In this document: piece by piece, positions 20,564-34,241 of the stretch
Layout: every line of letters starts with the position of its first letter
How positions within the stretch are numbered: the first letter of the stretch is position 1
From: Membranipora membranacea
Taxonomy: Eukaryota; Bryozoa; Gymnolaemata; Cheilostomatida; Membraniporidae
DNA: 64,000 nucleotides
Reading direction: 5' to 3'
NCBI GenBank assembly: GCA_914767715.1
Contig: OU612075.1
Span: 21,018,001 to 21,082,000, forward strand
The notes under the pieces: model-generated
Told to the model about the DNA's origin: nothing
The model's input: the letters and a program-made list of their open reading frames with translations, nothing else
The model's database searches: none
Position numbers and translations under genes: made by a program

Positions 20564-23500
20564 TCATGACCCAGGCTGGTCGGTACAGTAACAGTATTTC
20601 TTCATCGCATGATCCTTCACACACCAGCTTGCATTGCCATATAGACTAGTCCTACTTATGTCACCTGACACCACATAACTGTTCTTAGAGCTGTCATATT
20701 TTACTGTAGCCTGAAATACTCCCGCACCAGGAGATACTATGAGTGTCACATGAAACATCATCAGACGACCTGTGGCCTCATCACCATAATACTCTTTCCT
20801 TCCTATAGCAAACAAATGAACTTGACTCATTTCTGATGAAATAACACGAGCATAAACAATCATCTCTCCTCACAAGTCAGGAAACTCCTCGTTCGGTCTT
20901 GTATTGCGTACAAATAGGACATAATTATCCTATTTTTTTCGTAATAGAAAAGGTAATGGATACTTTATGAGGATTGTGTTCCTCTTTTACGAGAGAAGAC
21001 AACATCAAAACATTCTTCAGCACAAGCTCCATCAGTTCTCATTGGTACTGCTCCTAGACTTAATATACTATATATACTGTATATTAAGTCTATGGTACTG
21101 CTACGCAAGCTTTATTTTTGGGCTGATTGGTGATAATTGCTCTTGGGGTAGGAGACAAGATAAACAAGGATGGCTTCAGAACCCAGCTACCCAGGACACA
21201 AGGTGCATAACAAATATCAAACAAAAGCATACCTATCACATCATTGATGCTGATTTTGAAGGTCAGAAGTTTATCATTAGCGACAGACTTCATTGCATCC
21301 GTAATTTCCTCCAGCTTATAAACAACACATTTATCTCTGTGAGCTGAGGTGATGTTATTTATGTAGGTTATCACAACATTCGCTGCTTTCTTTACCTTCA
21401 TAAGAACAAATATCATTCATCTTTGAAAACTTCATGAGTAAAAGGTAGCATTCTTCATCTGACAGACTTGAGATTAATTATCACCCAACAGGTACACTAG
21501 CTGGAATGGAAACAGACGTTTGTGTGTCACATTGACAGGCACTGTGAACTTATATGATATATCGACTGTTTATTGAGTGAGGTAATCAGGGTTCTCCTGC
21601 TGCTGCCTCCTATAGAGTTACCTTTATAAAGCAACCGTCGTGAGGTTCAGAAGAACTCTTGACCACCACAGGATTATCACAAAGAAAGGAGAGTTATTTC
21701 CTAGATCTCAAAGAAAATTTTGACTTCGCCAAGTGGTGTAGTTATCAGACCTCAAATATACATATGACCCCACTAATCTGTATGAATGTTGATATACATA
21801 CCTGTCTACTATCAGCTGGTACTTGAATCTTCTGCATACAGGTACACCAATGATCATCTATAGAAGCTGACTGGCAGGTTCTGTCTGCAGGTATCTAAAG
21901 AGTCAAACGAAAAATGACACAATGAATTTCCACAGTTGCGTCAGTATTAATGGTGCAGGACAATCACATGCCAGTCTCCCATGGCTCAAACGCAATTCAG
22001 AGGTCTCATCACTCTCTTGACTGGATAATATATTCCACACTTTCGCAATGGCTTCAACATTCCCTTGTGGAATACGGAGTAAAAGATACAGATACTGACC
22101 ATGAGATTTTTCCATCATTTATAGCAATAAATGCTGCAGTTGCCCTCTTTTGTTGTAAAAAAGTTATGAGAATCATTCAAAGTTCAATTTAATCACCCGA
22201 ACTGCGTGGTGAAAGGCATAGTAAGTATGATTAAGGTATATCTCCTGGGCACTGGTGCATAGGAAACGTAAATCTTAACTACATACCCTATCAAACAGGC
22301 TGATCGACCTTCTGTCAGCTGAAGTATCCAGGTGAGGTTGCCCGTTAAACCTGAGGACGTCATCAAGTACGGCGTTTATATCAAAGGGTGTAGTGAGCCT
22401 GTGCTGGTTATTCTCCAGATTCTTTGCTATCTACAAGATCATAAGACAATAATGTTTATTATAAATCTCACATCAGAAAAATCACAACTCCTCAAATATA
22501 TTTGTCAGCAGTAGTTACAACTACATTACAAAATAGTAGTTAGATGAACCGTCGTGGTCAAAGACTTTAGGTGACAAAATCAAATAAAAAAGAAAGATGG
22601 ATAAGAAAGATCTCTTATGTAAGACATTGTGACCCACCTAAGTGCTTCTCATTAATTAAAGCATTACAATGAATAATATTCTATTGAGCAAATAAATCTG
22701 AAAAATCTACACCGTATTTAAAAATCACAACTTAATGTAGTAAGTGGCTTTACTTGAGGGTATTTCCTAGTGAACCAGTGAGGTACTGATATGAACATAG
22801 CCGGCAGTCTCTCCTCTAGTTTGCCAGTATAGGTGGATAATATATCCCCTCTTCTGGCGCCGTGATCACTGAAGAATATCACCATTGTGTTCTCTAGCAG
22901 GTTATCTGTAAACATAAGCAAAATTTTGCATATACATTTGGCTCCAGGCTGCGTGAATCTCATCACTGGTGATGAAAAAGGTCAACAGGTAAAGCTATTT
23001 TTATGGATGACCATTTATCACAAAAGATTGAATGAGATATTTAATGACATCTACCCGATTTCCGACAAATATTCAAATTGAAACAGGATAGAACAAATTA
23101 AATATAAAAGTACAATCTGTGTACACTCTGTTGGATGATGACCTACTATCGATAAGTTTGTTCAGAAATCTAGCGTGTGATTCATCAGTATTCTGGTTGA
23201 CTGTATCATATGTAGGTCGCGTCAGGAAGGTAAAGGCGAAGTGAGGTGCACCTTGTCTCGTTTTGATGAATCTGAAAAAAAAACATGATAGACTAGTCAG
23301 TTTGCATTTGCAGTGTCTTCCAATGCTTCTGGGTATATATATATTTATGACGAATTAAGGTACAGACACGGGGGTCAGCAAATATCAACTTTCTATACAC
23401 CTTCAGTAGATTTTTCTTGGTTCGATTCTGAATGATGAATGCCCATTGGTTTACTTTGTTTGATTAGTATACCCCCTGTATGAGACATACAGCCTGACCA

Positions 23501-26500
23501 GATCAAACTCACTTGACGTTATAGTCGAGGATCATGTCTGTTTCTAGTCTCTCCCCAAAGCAGTGTTTATGATTGTGCCACATTTTATCCTCCGCTGCCA
23601 TCGCTAGAGCAAACGGTCGGAAATAATAATCTGCAGGGCTGTGAAGGAATCCTGCAATGCATCAAAAATATAAAGTATTACCACAGTGAAGTACATGATA
23701 GATAGAGTAGAAATTAGCTAGTTTAGGGCTGACTTTATATTAGCTCGCAGTTAATATTGGCTAGTTAAGGTGGTAGTCTATATCAAGTAAAATTGGTGAG
23801 TGAAGCCTTGCTATCTCAAACAACTGAGAAATGGAATTTCCTCCTGCAAAAACTACACTCCTCTAGGGTAAAATTGCCCAATCTGATATTTGAATCATTA
23901 GTTTTGTAAATTGGAAACATGATTCAACAGTAGATACCTAATCTAAAACTTTACTGTCACCTGATCACAGACAATAACATTTTTTTTTTTTTAAATTGTA
24001 CAAACCTGGTTTTTCAAAGTTCCATATCGCTATTTCAGGTGCATCTTCAGCGAATAGTGTGTGGTAGCCTGCACTAGAGAACCTCTTCCAGGCATACTGC
24101 TGATCATCAAACTCAGTATAGACTGTCTCATTCCATCCTGTGTCCTCTACATACTTCCCTGTGTTATATACACAACAATATACAATACACACTACAATAC
24201 ACACTACAATACACACTACAATATACACTACAATATACACTACAATATACACAACAATATACACAACAATATACACATATATCATAAATAAGTTTATGAG
24301 GACGTCTAACAGGCTCAAAATAATGGGAGAGCTGCACTACTGTACTGATCAGGGCTGTTGTGATTATATAATCAATCAACTTTTACACGTTAAGAGGCAC
24401 CATATTGGTTAAACCTAGGCTAATCATGTCAAAAAAGTCGAAGAGTTTGTGTCATTAACATGTTGATAACGTGTTTTTTGTTAATACCTTACCTAAGAAC
24501 ATAGGTACCAGGTTGATAAAGGTATTATCTCGTACTTTATTATATCCATACATCTCATAGGCCCCCAGTCTCTCTCTCAGTATCTCAGCTGTTTTAGGAA
24601 ACTGTCGGTGGAAGTTCAGTCTGGATACTGAGTCTATTCCAATCATCAACACATTCATCTGAAATAAATAATAGAATGAACAAAGGATATAGGAGTTATC
24701 TCTCCATTCCGGAAAGGAGGGTAACTCACTCTATAATGTAAGACTGCGAGGTTCTTATCTCACCCTGTCTGGAATGAAATGACTCTATATTTATGTGATT
24801 GTGTCAAGGTTATATTAATTATTTACACCTCCTCAGACATTCATACTTATCAATTATAATTCATTGACAAGAATGTAATGAACGATACCCAAGAGATGAA
24901 TTAATTACTGCAAATACAAGCACCGCAGAAAAGGATAACTGTTTGTGTGTGATGGCAATGACGTACAGATATCCTCAATACTTCTTCAAATTACACTCGC
25001 GTACCAAAGGGTATTTCAGCTTGAAAAAGCAGAGAAAGAAATTCGGGTGACAGACACAACGCTTAGGGTTGTCAAATGGGTTCTTTTTCAACAATCACAC
25101 ACTTTGTAAAAAAGTCAGCATACAACTTCATAACTCGATGAATATGGTCCTTTCATTGTTTAAGTTCGTCAGCTTGTTAACAGACCCAAAGAGCTTACAT
25201 GTTCGAGGTAGCCTCTTCTCTTGTGCCTCATGAATAGATTATCTTTGATATGTCTATTGGCAGGTTTGGTCGGAGTGATCGCGTGTAGATTTTTGTAAAT
25301 GATTGTATCATTTTGTGAATAGCAGTAGACCTGAATAGAAAAAAACACATCAATGGGAATCAATCTTCAAAAGAAATCCGGATTTTCATACAGCACACTT
25401 CAGTGAAAAAGCTTGTAACACATTTATCAAGAGTAGATGTGTGAAATTATGAAAAATCTTTGTGTATCCAGTTTACATATGGTGCAGGAAACCTGAAGAT
25501 GCTGTTATGATAAGAAACTGCACTTTGTGACAGACAAACCTTAATAAACTCTTTCTTTATTGTGATACTCGTCTTGAAGACATAGCGTTTATGTCCAAGG
25601 TCGAAAATGGAATCTCCTTCCTTTGGTCGGATTATCTCCACGTATTCACAGAAATCTAATGTTCCGTAATGTTGTATATTTGTGCTATTCACCATCAAAA
25701 CATCACCCTGTCAAAAAAAAATTATATTTTATCCAAGATCAGAATGCTTAATGTGACCAAGGAGTATTTTTACTCCCTAATGTGACATCCTGTGTAATTC
25801 AAACATTAGAATATTTTAACATTGATAAAATCTCTAGTTGAGTCATGAAAACTATGTTATGAACATACCAAGCTAGTTAACGAGCTTATTCTCGTGTCCC
25901 TAACATTAGGAGGACCTAGCAAACGTAATAATAACAGTATTAACTGTATTAGATACTTATTGGATCTCATTAGACAGGTAAATGTATGAATTAAGAAATC
26001 AAGATGCAGAGATACTATATTCTAAAATTCTATTTTCATGTGGCACTGAAACTAAACACAAACATGTGGTTATGATTAGAATAAATATGTCATCGGTCAT
26101 GGGCATATGCCATTTCATGGCCCTATCCTAAGATGTAGTATACCAAAAGCCATTAAATGCTGACCTTGACAAATGTGAGGTCTGGTTTGTTGAGAGTTTT
26201 CTCACAGCTGAGACTAGGAGTATCCTTCCTCACATAAGGCAGCACACTAGAGTGCCAGAGATCTATATCAGGTATCTGACAGTGTGGAGTGCTGACTATG
26301 TAACTGTCTCTCAGCTCTGCGCTGTCTTCATCTGATGAGTCAGGGTCCTCAAACTGATTACGCTGTGACCCGCCTGCAATTGATATAAGAGATGATGATC
26401 TGACTTTGATTCATTCCAATAACGCAGAGTGGCAGCAAGCATACATTAGAATACAAGTGCCCAAAAAATATCCTGGTCCTTATCAAGTGGGGCTAATGCA

Positions 26501-27368
26501 TTGAATTGTACTATTATACTATTGTACTATTTTACTATACGATTGAGTTCAGTGGGCTAATGTTACCGAGTGCTGAGTCCTTACAAAAACTTATTCAAAG
26601 ATAGCTGTTTGAACTAAGAGAGACTAAATGTTCACAACCTGGTGTCCGAATCCCACAACACTACAGGTCTTGTGCGGCCTCCAGCTTTGCTCTGACCAGC
26701 CTCCAATATGGGAGCAAACTTTAGCCTTAGCCAACTAAGTTGTTGCCATCCATTCTTTATGGCGTGTGATATGACCCATTCTGCGCACGCTCAACTCTGG
26801 GCATGAGCTGATCTCTGCAAAATTGAGTCTCGGAATTCCGAAGCCATTTGATTGGCTACCTGCTCTGGTGGCACACTACCCAATGCGTGCAGAATTGTTA
26901 GCAAGAGTTTTCTTCTACTATCACTATCAGCTAAATCTGATTGGCAGTTCATTCAAGGGATATCTCATTCTCCCTCACCAAAATTGCAATCAGAACCCAA
27001 ACTAAACGCATTGTTCTTGCACATGCGAAAATTAAAGTCACGCAAGATGCATACTTAGCCTTACGACATCTTTTTTGTGGTAATAATAGCCGAGTTTATT
27101 AGTGATCTACATGCCCAGTCAGATCACGAGAGTCAGTATGGATATGACCCATAGATTTTTAACCTACGTAAAATGACATAAAACCAGATTCATGTAAAGG
27201 TTATCGACGCAAAGTTGTAGCTAAGAAGCGCCTACCATGTTTAATAGTTGAGGTGACTCGTAGTAGATTGAATGACATATTGTTGGAATAAGTGAAATAG
27301 AAGAGCAGTCCCGTTCCAGTAATGGATACCAGCATAATAAACACAAGAAGTCGAGAGAACCTCTTCAT
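20564..27368 (-). CDS. DUF229 sulfatase-fold type II membrane protein (13 coding exons, 693 aa)
   Basis: Exons on the minus strand: 27368-27236, 26373-26165, 25707-25540, 25330-25199, 24658-24493, 24158-24006, 23651-23513, 23271-23147, 22905-22754, 22430-22287, 21894-21802, 21395-21233, 20868-20564 (2082 nt, 694 codons with TGA). Residues 7-26 (LLVFIMLVSITGTGLLFYFT) form a signal anchor after a short basic cytoplasmic tail, so the rest is lumenal or extracellular. Family marks: CQIPDIDLW near 80, NVLMIGIDSVSRLNFHRQFP (216-235), GYNKVRDNTF, GYHTLFAEDAPE, FAFTFLTRPTYD, and NTMVIFFSDHGARRGD (414-429) with KLEERLPAMF. The DS-VSR and SDHG motifs occupy metal- and phosphate/sulfate-binding positions of the alkaline phosphatase/sulfatase superfamily. 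DUF229 proteins have no established reaction, so I assign none. The Cys-rich C-terminus (DDHWCTCMQ, KKYCYCTDQPGS) probably forms disulfides. Confidence 0.9.
21043..21102. mobile_element. 40-bp palindromic insertion with 10-bp target duplication
   Basis: TGGTACTGCT flanks on both sides (21043-21052 and 21093-21102). The insert 21053-21092 is an inverted repeat with 14-bp arms TAGACTTAATATAC / GTATATTAAGTCTA around a short AT core. It is intronic in the DUF229 gene, between its last two exons. It cannot encode anything, so if mobile it was moved in trans or arose by a repair process. Confidence 0.65.
24169..24278. repeat. 12-bp minisatellite abutting the exon 6 splice acceptor of the DUF229 gene
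   Basis: About nine units of 12 bp, variants of ACACTACAATAT and ACACAACAATAT on the plus strand. The array occupies most of the lower half of the intron between exons 24658-24493 and 24158-24006, ending about 10 bp from the acceptor. On the transcribed strand, units carrying GTAGTG give an AG every 12 nt. Confidence 0.9.
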
Positions 27369-27519
27369 TTTGATGCTTGTCTACAAAAAAACACCGGAAT
27401 GTTCAAATATCAACTTATCACAGCCGTAGCTGTCAACTTCATGGATATCTTGATAAACGGCAGCTATAAGAATCAGCACATAAAATGATACATTACATTA
27501 AAGAAATGTAAGACTTACC

Positions 27520-27545
27520 TGTTGAATTGAAGAGCAGTAAGAAAT
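27520..27545 (-). other. Non-coding 5' exon (3' part) of the DUF229 gene
   Basis: On the minus strand an AT-rich segment ends ...TTCAATTCAACAG followed by GTAAGTC at 27519, a strong splice donor. The partner acceptor is ...TTTTTTGTAG at about 27380, twelve bases before the start ATG. This indicates a 5' UTR intron of about 140 bp. The transcription start cannot be placed; the upper border given is arbitrary. Confidence 0.5.
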
Positions 27546-28564
27546 GTTGAAAGGTGCTACAGAGGGCAGCAGCTGACTGTCAAATCATCACAGCGGTATC
27601 TAAGGGATTGGCTGACTGGTTGTATCAAATACAACAATGTGCCCAATTCAGAAAAAAAACATGCGGTATCTAATTTTCCTTTGTTATAAACTAATAGTAA
27701 TATACTAGCTAGTAGATCTGGAAAACGAATCAAGGTTATGTAGATGTACCTACCTATCTATTCATCAGTCTGGCAGCATTAGCCTCTGCTTTATAATTGA
27801 CATCAGACTGTAACACCTAACTTGTAATAATAACCACAGAGGAAAGTAGGCCAATTATCTATCAGCACTTTGTCTTTGAGCAGAGGCTAATCAATGCCTA
27901 GTTGGCAGCAATTTTATCACTTTAACCTTTGACCTCTGGCTTGCTCGTTATTAGAAAATCATCTATAAACAGGTGCAGTGAGCAATTTACATCAAGTGCA
28001 TCTGCATCATCATGCTAATACATTCTCAAAGGCAATCTATAAATGTGTTTTGATCAGCAGGTAAATAATAATAATTTTATTGTCAACAACTAACCAACAT
28101 GTTCAACCATCGCTGAGCTATATCAAGTTTCATTTTCAAGTTGTCTATCAATATATTGCAAGCCTCTCAGTGTATAACAGTCATACTGAAACGTAATCCT
28201 TCATGTTTTTCTGACAAACTTGCCTGTCCAGGCTTGCTAAGAATGAAGGCAACAATTATAGAAAGTGGAAGATCTAAAATTTATACCTGAAGCTGGGCTT
28301 TCAAATTTTTTAAAAAGATTGCCAATAAAACAAGTAAGCAGTTGAATTTCTTCACTCATTAAAATGAGGACATGCATTGTATGCGGCCAACTTCCTATAT
28401 AGCTGGAATCTCCCACAACATGCCTATTCATAGACACGACTGCCAGCATTTATAATCATCAAATTAAAAAATGAAGAGATATTGCAGCAGGAGTCCTCAT
28501 TGATTGATCGTTAACATCCGAAAGGGAAGCCAAGTCAGAGATCCAGATTCATTTTCATCCAAAA
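27546..28564. other. Spacer between the ABCE1 3' end and the DUF229 5' end
   Basis: Tandem genes on the same strand are separated by about 1.2 kb. The stretch must hold the ABCE1 3' UTR and the DUF229 promoter. AT-rich runs such as AATAATAATAATTTTATTGTC (about 28061-28083) are visible, with a TTTATT that could serve as the ABCE1 poly(A) signal on the minus strand. I see no coding exon and no RNA gene. Confidence 0.5.
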
Positions 28565-31500
28565 TTACTCCAAGAAAAAGTAGTTTCCACTCTTCTTCTG
28601 GTCAGAGTCCTACAAAACATGATGAGAACGATTACCGAAATTATCAATACATTCTACTCATCGATTGAGAATTAAGGTGTTTTTACAATGATCAAGCAAC
28701 GCTGCTTTTTGGCAACTGGGGGGTTCCACATGAGATGGATGGATGGATTTTATTACTATCGCTGACAGCATTATTACAAGAAAAATGAGTCGCGAAATAC
28801 AGTGTAATAGCTCTCACATATCTGGTCTTGCTTACATCAGCAGACATTTAATAGAAAATTGATTGGAGTTGTCTACCTTTAGATAAGATTGAATGTCAGT
28901 TTATAATCAACCCTTCGTTACTGGGAAATCAGTTGAACATACAGCGTATAAAAAGCAGTCATATCATAAAGATTAAAAACTGGTACTTATATCAGGCTGC
29001 TTTACTTTTTAGTAGTACAAACCTTAACAGAGTCGAGCTTGTTTATCCTAGGTCTGTAATTGTCTTTGTCTCGTCTAAATGTGATGTTCAACAACTTCAA
29101 GAATCTGTTCATTCCATTCAGCAGTGTTTGTGGTCTACAACAACAAGGGAGGATTAGGGTGACATTAACTGTGAATTTTAAAGGTGAGTGGTTCAAACAT
29201 GAGAATTTTCACTCAAACCTCAGTGCAGGAGAATTGATGACAAGCGATTTTTTACAGATTATGTTTTCGATCTGCTAATAAATCCAATAGTTATAGAGCT
29301 ACACAGATGGATGGTGCACATGTAAGCTTGTAGAATAGCGCAAGAGTAAGTTCCTGAGCTATCTATATCGCTGCCATGAAAGCTTTAGCACAACAGCCAA
29401 TACTTTCATCAGACTGAAATAATGTTGCATTGTGACAAGTCATGTGGTCTACAGGGAACCAACAAGCAAATATACGAAAATGAGAGGAACGGTTTTTTAT
29501 CTGCCTATATCTCAGGAAGTTATGCGCATCCATCCTCAAAACATTACAATATGTAATTTGAGACATTGATGGATATAATGTGAAAGTAAGAATGTGATTG
29601 ACCAATTAGCCCAGAAGTTATGAATGAAAAACCATGCAGAGAAGCATGTGTGTACTACTTTAGTGTATGGGTTACAATGTTATAGGATAATGAGCCCCTA
29701 GTGTGGCACAGCAGAGTTAAACGTTCTATCTATGGTCCATTTAGAAGGGTTGAAGTAAGAGTCATCAGCTGCCGTGTCATATTGAGATGTATGTATAACT
29801 TACTCATTACATCTGGTATCTATAGATGGTGTTCCCTCGAATACTACCACCCTGTCAGCCATGTATGTAGCCATGATGAAATCGTGCTCTACGATAAAAG
29901 CTGTCTTCTTAGCATGCAGAATAAACCTGTTAACAAACAGAGAGCTCAAATTATTGTTTTACATCTCATTATCAAGGAGGGGCAACTCCATATAAATATG
30001 AGATGATAATAATCGCTACCTTCTCGCATTGGTTTTTTTTCGACAAAAATCAATGAACCAGTCCAGACCAAAGATTCAGAGTATCTCTGTCTAGGCTAGT
30101 ATGTTCAAATTCGGTAAAACCTGTCGTATTGACAAACCAAAATGGCGCATTATTGTTGCACAATTTAGGCGTTTCTGATGAAGCAGACATACCTTCTGAT
30201 GACCTTAGCAGCGTGCAGACGTTGTTCTGAATCTAGATATGCAGAAGGTTCGTCGATAAGATACACATCAGCTGGCTGACCGAGACACAGTGTGATAGCT
30301 ACTCTCTGTAACTCTCCTCCAGACAAGTTCTGTACCTTTAAACAAAAGTCAACAGTCAAGTTTAACAAAATATTATCGAACATGCGGTAGGCTTGTGGGT
30401 GTCACCATATTATTTCATGAGGGTATAGTAACATACTAACAGTTTGCCCGCATACCTTGAATAAGTGGTAGTGAGGCTCTCCTGGCAGCCTACTGGTTGA
30501 AGAAATGACAAGTGGTAACCCGCCTGATACAATAATGTCCGAGTACCAGCATTACCACCATAGAACAAATTCTTAACTTAATTATATACAGATATATAAA
30601 TGTAAAGACCTACTATACGATGCAGTATACTTACTTCTTGGTCCATGAGTTTCTCTATTTCCAAAGGTTTCATCACATCAGTGTTGAACTGTGGGTGGAT
30701 ATATGCGTCCCTGATTTTGACGTGTAACAACTGTCGCACTGTGCCCTGTAGAAAACAGACAAGAAATATGTTTAGTATTGCTAAAGACAAAAGTGAATAT
30801 CCGCAATGCGTGCTCAGCATGATCATAAATGCAAAATTCAAGTGTCTAAATGCAGTGGAATACACAATATTTAAACTTCTTTAAATGAACTAACGAGACC
30901 TCAATCTGTAGCTTGGTTATGAATGGGAACTTACAGTAGATTTAGGAGATATTTTCTGTGGTTTGTAGCTGACGTTAAGTACTGGGAGTTCTCCCCCTCC
31001 GTCAGGTTTCAGCCTACCGGCTAACATCCTGATAAATGTAGTCTTTCCTGTACCGTTCTCTCCTAACATGACTATGATCTCTGAATCTGTGAAACCTCCT
31101 GTCTGTACCTCAAGTCTGAAGTTACCTAAAATATGGAAAAGACTGGAATGATTGTGAGTCAAAATCATAATAAAGTCAGCCTCTGTTTGATTTTCTGTTG
31201 TGACATGAAATTGAATTGTTTGTTTAGAGACTCCAGTTCCTAAACTATCATTATTGAATAAACATGATAAGATTGAGCCACCAAACTTAGTGGTCTCTCC
31301 ACCGGACCCCACCCCCTCCTCATCAGCCCACTCACTACATTCACAATGTAACGTTAATATGGAATTGCCGGGAAAGCCATGACAATCTCTTGTGTTGTTT
31401 TAGTGTTATCATTGACCCAAATCACTGGAATATCAGAAAATTGTATTGTTTGAAAGTCGCTATCAGTAAAACCATATGATGCCCAAATTATGATTTTAGA

Positions 31501-34241
31501 GGCTATGCCGCTACAACATATTTAATACACCCACCCAACTCTTTTATCATAAGTGGGTAGTTATAGTGTGCTAATCGTTTTATTTCTTCTTCAGTCGCAG
31601 AGTCAGATACTTTGAAGACAAGACCGGCCTCTCTGAACCGCAGGTTCTCTGTGGGTACAAACCCATCCATGAATATGTTGATACCTAAAATAATGACAAA
31701 TATGTATATACATGACAATCAATCAGAATATCACAATCAAGGAATCTTATTGTCGACAGATTGAAGAATGCTATGACTATATATGAGCACACCGCATGAA
31801 CAAGAACAGGTATACTACGTTTCTAGTTGAGCTGCCACTGTTGAGAACAGGATATGGCATCCATAGTGCTAAAGCAGTCTCCACATTCACCTTAATCCAG
31901 GATGATCTTTATATAGAAGGGGCAGAAGGGGACGTTTGAATTGCAAACATGGATTGGTTTTCCAGCATCAAGATTTAGATTTAGATTGAACACTTCTGAC
32001 AAGCCGCAGGCTGATAGGGCAGTTGTGTATGTGTTGTAGTTGTGTAAGGGAGCAACTCCGAATACGAATTAAATAGATCAAAATTGAGCTAAACAAAACC
32101 GTACCTAAAGAATAAAAACAAAGTCTACAGCCAGCTTTGTCTAACACTAACCTTCTCTGACACTGAAGGGCATAGTGACTACTCCATAAGCTCCGGGTAC
32201 TCCATACAGTACACATATAAAATCTGAGAGGTAATCCAGTACAGCTAAATCGTGCTCTACCACGATAACATACTTATCAGATCTGAGGAGCGATCGGATC
32301 GCTGCGGCAGCATTAAGACGCTGCTTCACATCAAGATATGAGGAAGGCTCATCAAACATGTACCTGAAAAAGCATCAACAAGACCAAGTCAACATCATGT
32401 AAAATTGAATGAAGAAACTTTACAATAAGTATTTTGCAATACAATACTTTATACTCTGTTTCTTCTAGTCATTGCCTTTGTTGTGTTATTGAGTTTTTCA
32501 GGATAATATTGCTTGACGTATAAAAAGTGTCAAAATCAGTGCTCACTCTGAATCCGGTACTTCAGCTAAAAATATACTCTATTTTTATGGCAATCCATAA
32601 TAATATGAGGAACCAAACACCATATTATTGTCTTGTGTGTTGAGTGTATCGACACAACATCTGTCTACGTGTATATCTTAGTATTATGAGGAGGTGATCA
32701 GGCATAAAAATCATAATGATTGATGTTAATTTCATTGCACTGCCAAAATAGCTAATACATCATATCTTGAAGTTGTCTGACTTTCACACTGGTATTTCAA
32801 AGAGTAGACAATTCACATACCACAAAAACACCTTTTAAATTTTGTCTACATTTGATGATTTGATTAGTGTATCTCGGCGAAAATAAACTTTTAAGAGAAA
32901 AAATGAACTTACAGAACGAAAAATGTACTTACACGTCAGCATTTTGTATGCACACCATGGCAATGGCAAATCTCTGCAGTTCACCACCAGATAAATCCTC
33001 GATATTTCTGTCCATAACGGCTCTCAAGTCAAGAATATCAACAATCTCATCCATATTACCCATTTCACTTTTCCTTTCCAGCTGTGCCTTGACTGATCCC
33101 TACATAACATACATTGATACATTAACTGTACACAAAATAAAGGTAGGAACCAGGTAGATCTTATCTTTAGTTGATGTGGAAGTAGGACATTAATCTTATT
33201 TTCGGACAAAATTTCTATTTCCGCTCTACACAACTTTGGCTTTAAAAATGAGTCATAATTTAAATGATCTATGCGAGGAATATTTTACTGTGTAGATAAA
33301 ATGGACTGCTTACCTTGACAGCCCTTGGAATCTGGTCCACATACTGAGGCTTGATAATGGCTTTGAGGTTATCTTCTAGAATCTTAGTGAAATAGTTCTG
33401 GAGCTCAGAGCCTCTGAAATATGTCAGAATATCTGTCCAATCAGGTGGATCCTGAAAATATACGAGTATAAGTTATGGTACTTTTTATTCAAATTGGTGA
33501 TCAGAAAACAGCTTTATGTTGTTCGTTTTATTTATATGGAATGAATTTATTGAATTGTGAAGAGGAGCAACATACTGAGAACCCTAGCTACCTAGAACAT
33601 TATCTGAAAAATAAGTAAATAGACTACTCACATCAAATCTGCCCAGATTGGGTTTCAGTTTGCCGGCGAGGATTTTGAGTGCAGTAGATTTTCCGATACC
33701 GTTAGTACCGACAAGCCCGAGAACCTCTCCAGGTCTGGGTATCGGCAGTCTGTGCAACTTGAATGAGTTAGCATTGTATCTGTGTGTAGTCGACTTCTCC
33801 AAATTACTCGGCAAGTTGATAATTTCAATAGATTCAAACGGGCATTTCTACAAACAGATATAATGTAAAATTAAACTAAAATGGTACTGCTGGTGGGATG
33901 GAAGTAATTGGTGGCGAAAACACTTGGCATAGAATACTAAAACTTGAGGGCTAGTTTACACTTAAAACGGATATAAGGCGAAGATAAGAATGTGCGGACA
34001 ATTTTAAGAAAAGAAGTCACCAAAGTTTTAGAATAAATAAAAGGGTGCTAACCTTTACACAGATACCACATCCAATACAGAGCTCTTCACTAATGTATGC
34101 CACTTTGTCCGTGGGTGTAACTTCTATACACAGTTTACCCATTCTTACGACAGGGCACGATTTCTTACACTCCTGTCGACATCTCTTGGGCTTACATTTG
34201 TCTGCTTTTACGATAGCAACTCTAGTCAACTTATCGGCCAT
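28565..34241 (-). CDS. ABCE1: ABCE1 (RNase L inhibitor) ribosome-recycling ATPase (12 exons, 598 aa)
   Basis: Exons on the minus strand: 34241-34053, 33847-33632, 33451-33314, 33099-32933, 32363-32152, 31684-31535, 31125-30935, 30745-30635, 30335-30193, 29926-29804, 29134-29023, 28609-28565; 1797 nt, 599 codons with TAA. Human ABCE1 is 599 aa. The N-terminus has two ferredoxin-like Fe-S sites (Cys16, 21, 25, 29, 38 and [13 protein letters not shown] from 55). NBD1 has Walker [10 protein letters not shown], signature [10 protein letters not shown], Walker [12 protein letters not shown] and [18 protein letters not shown]2 has [36 protein letters not shown] and [14 protein letters not shown]. 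The tail ends [11 protein letters not shown]. It splits post-termination ribosomes with eRF1/Pelota in the cytosol. Everything needed for activity is present. It is divergent from PFAS, with about 3.1 kb between the start codons. Confidence 0.97.
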
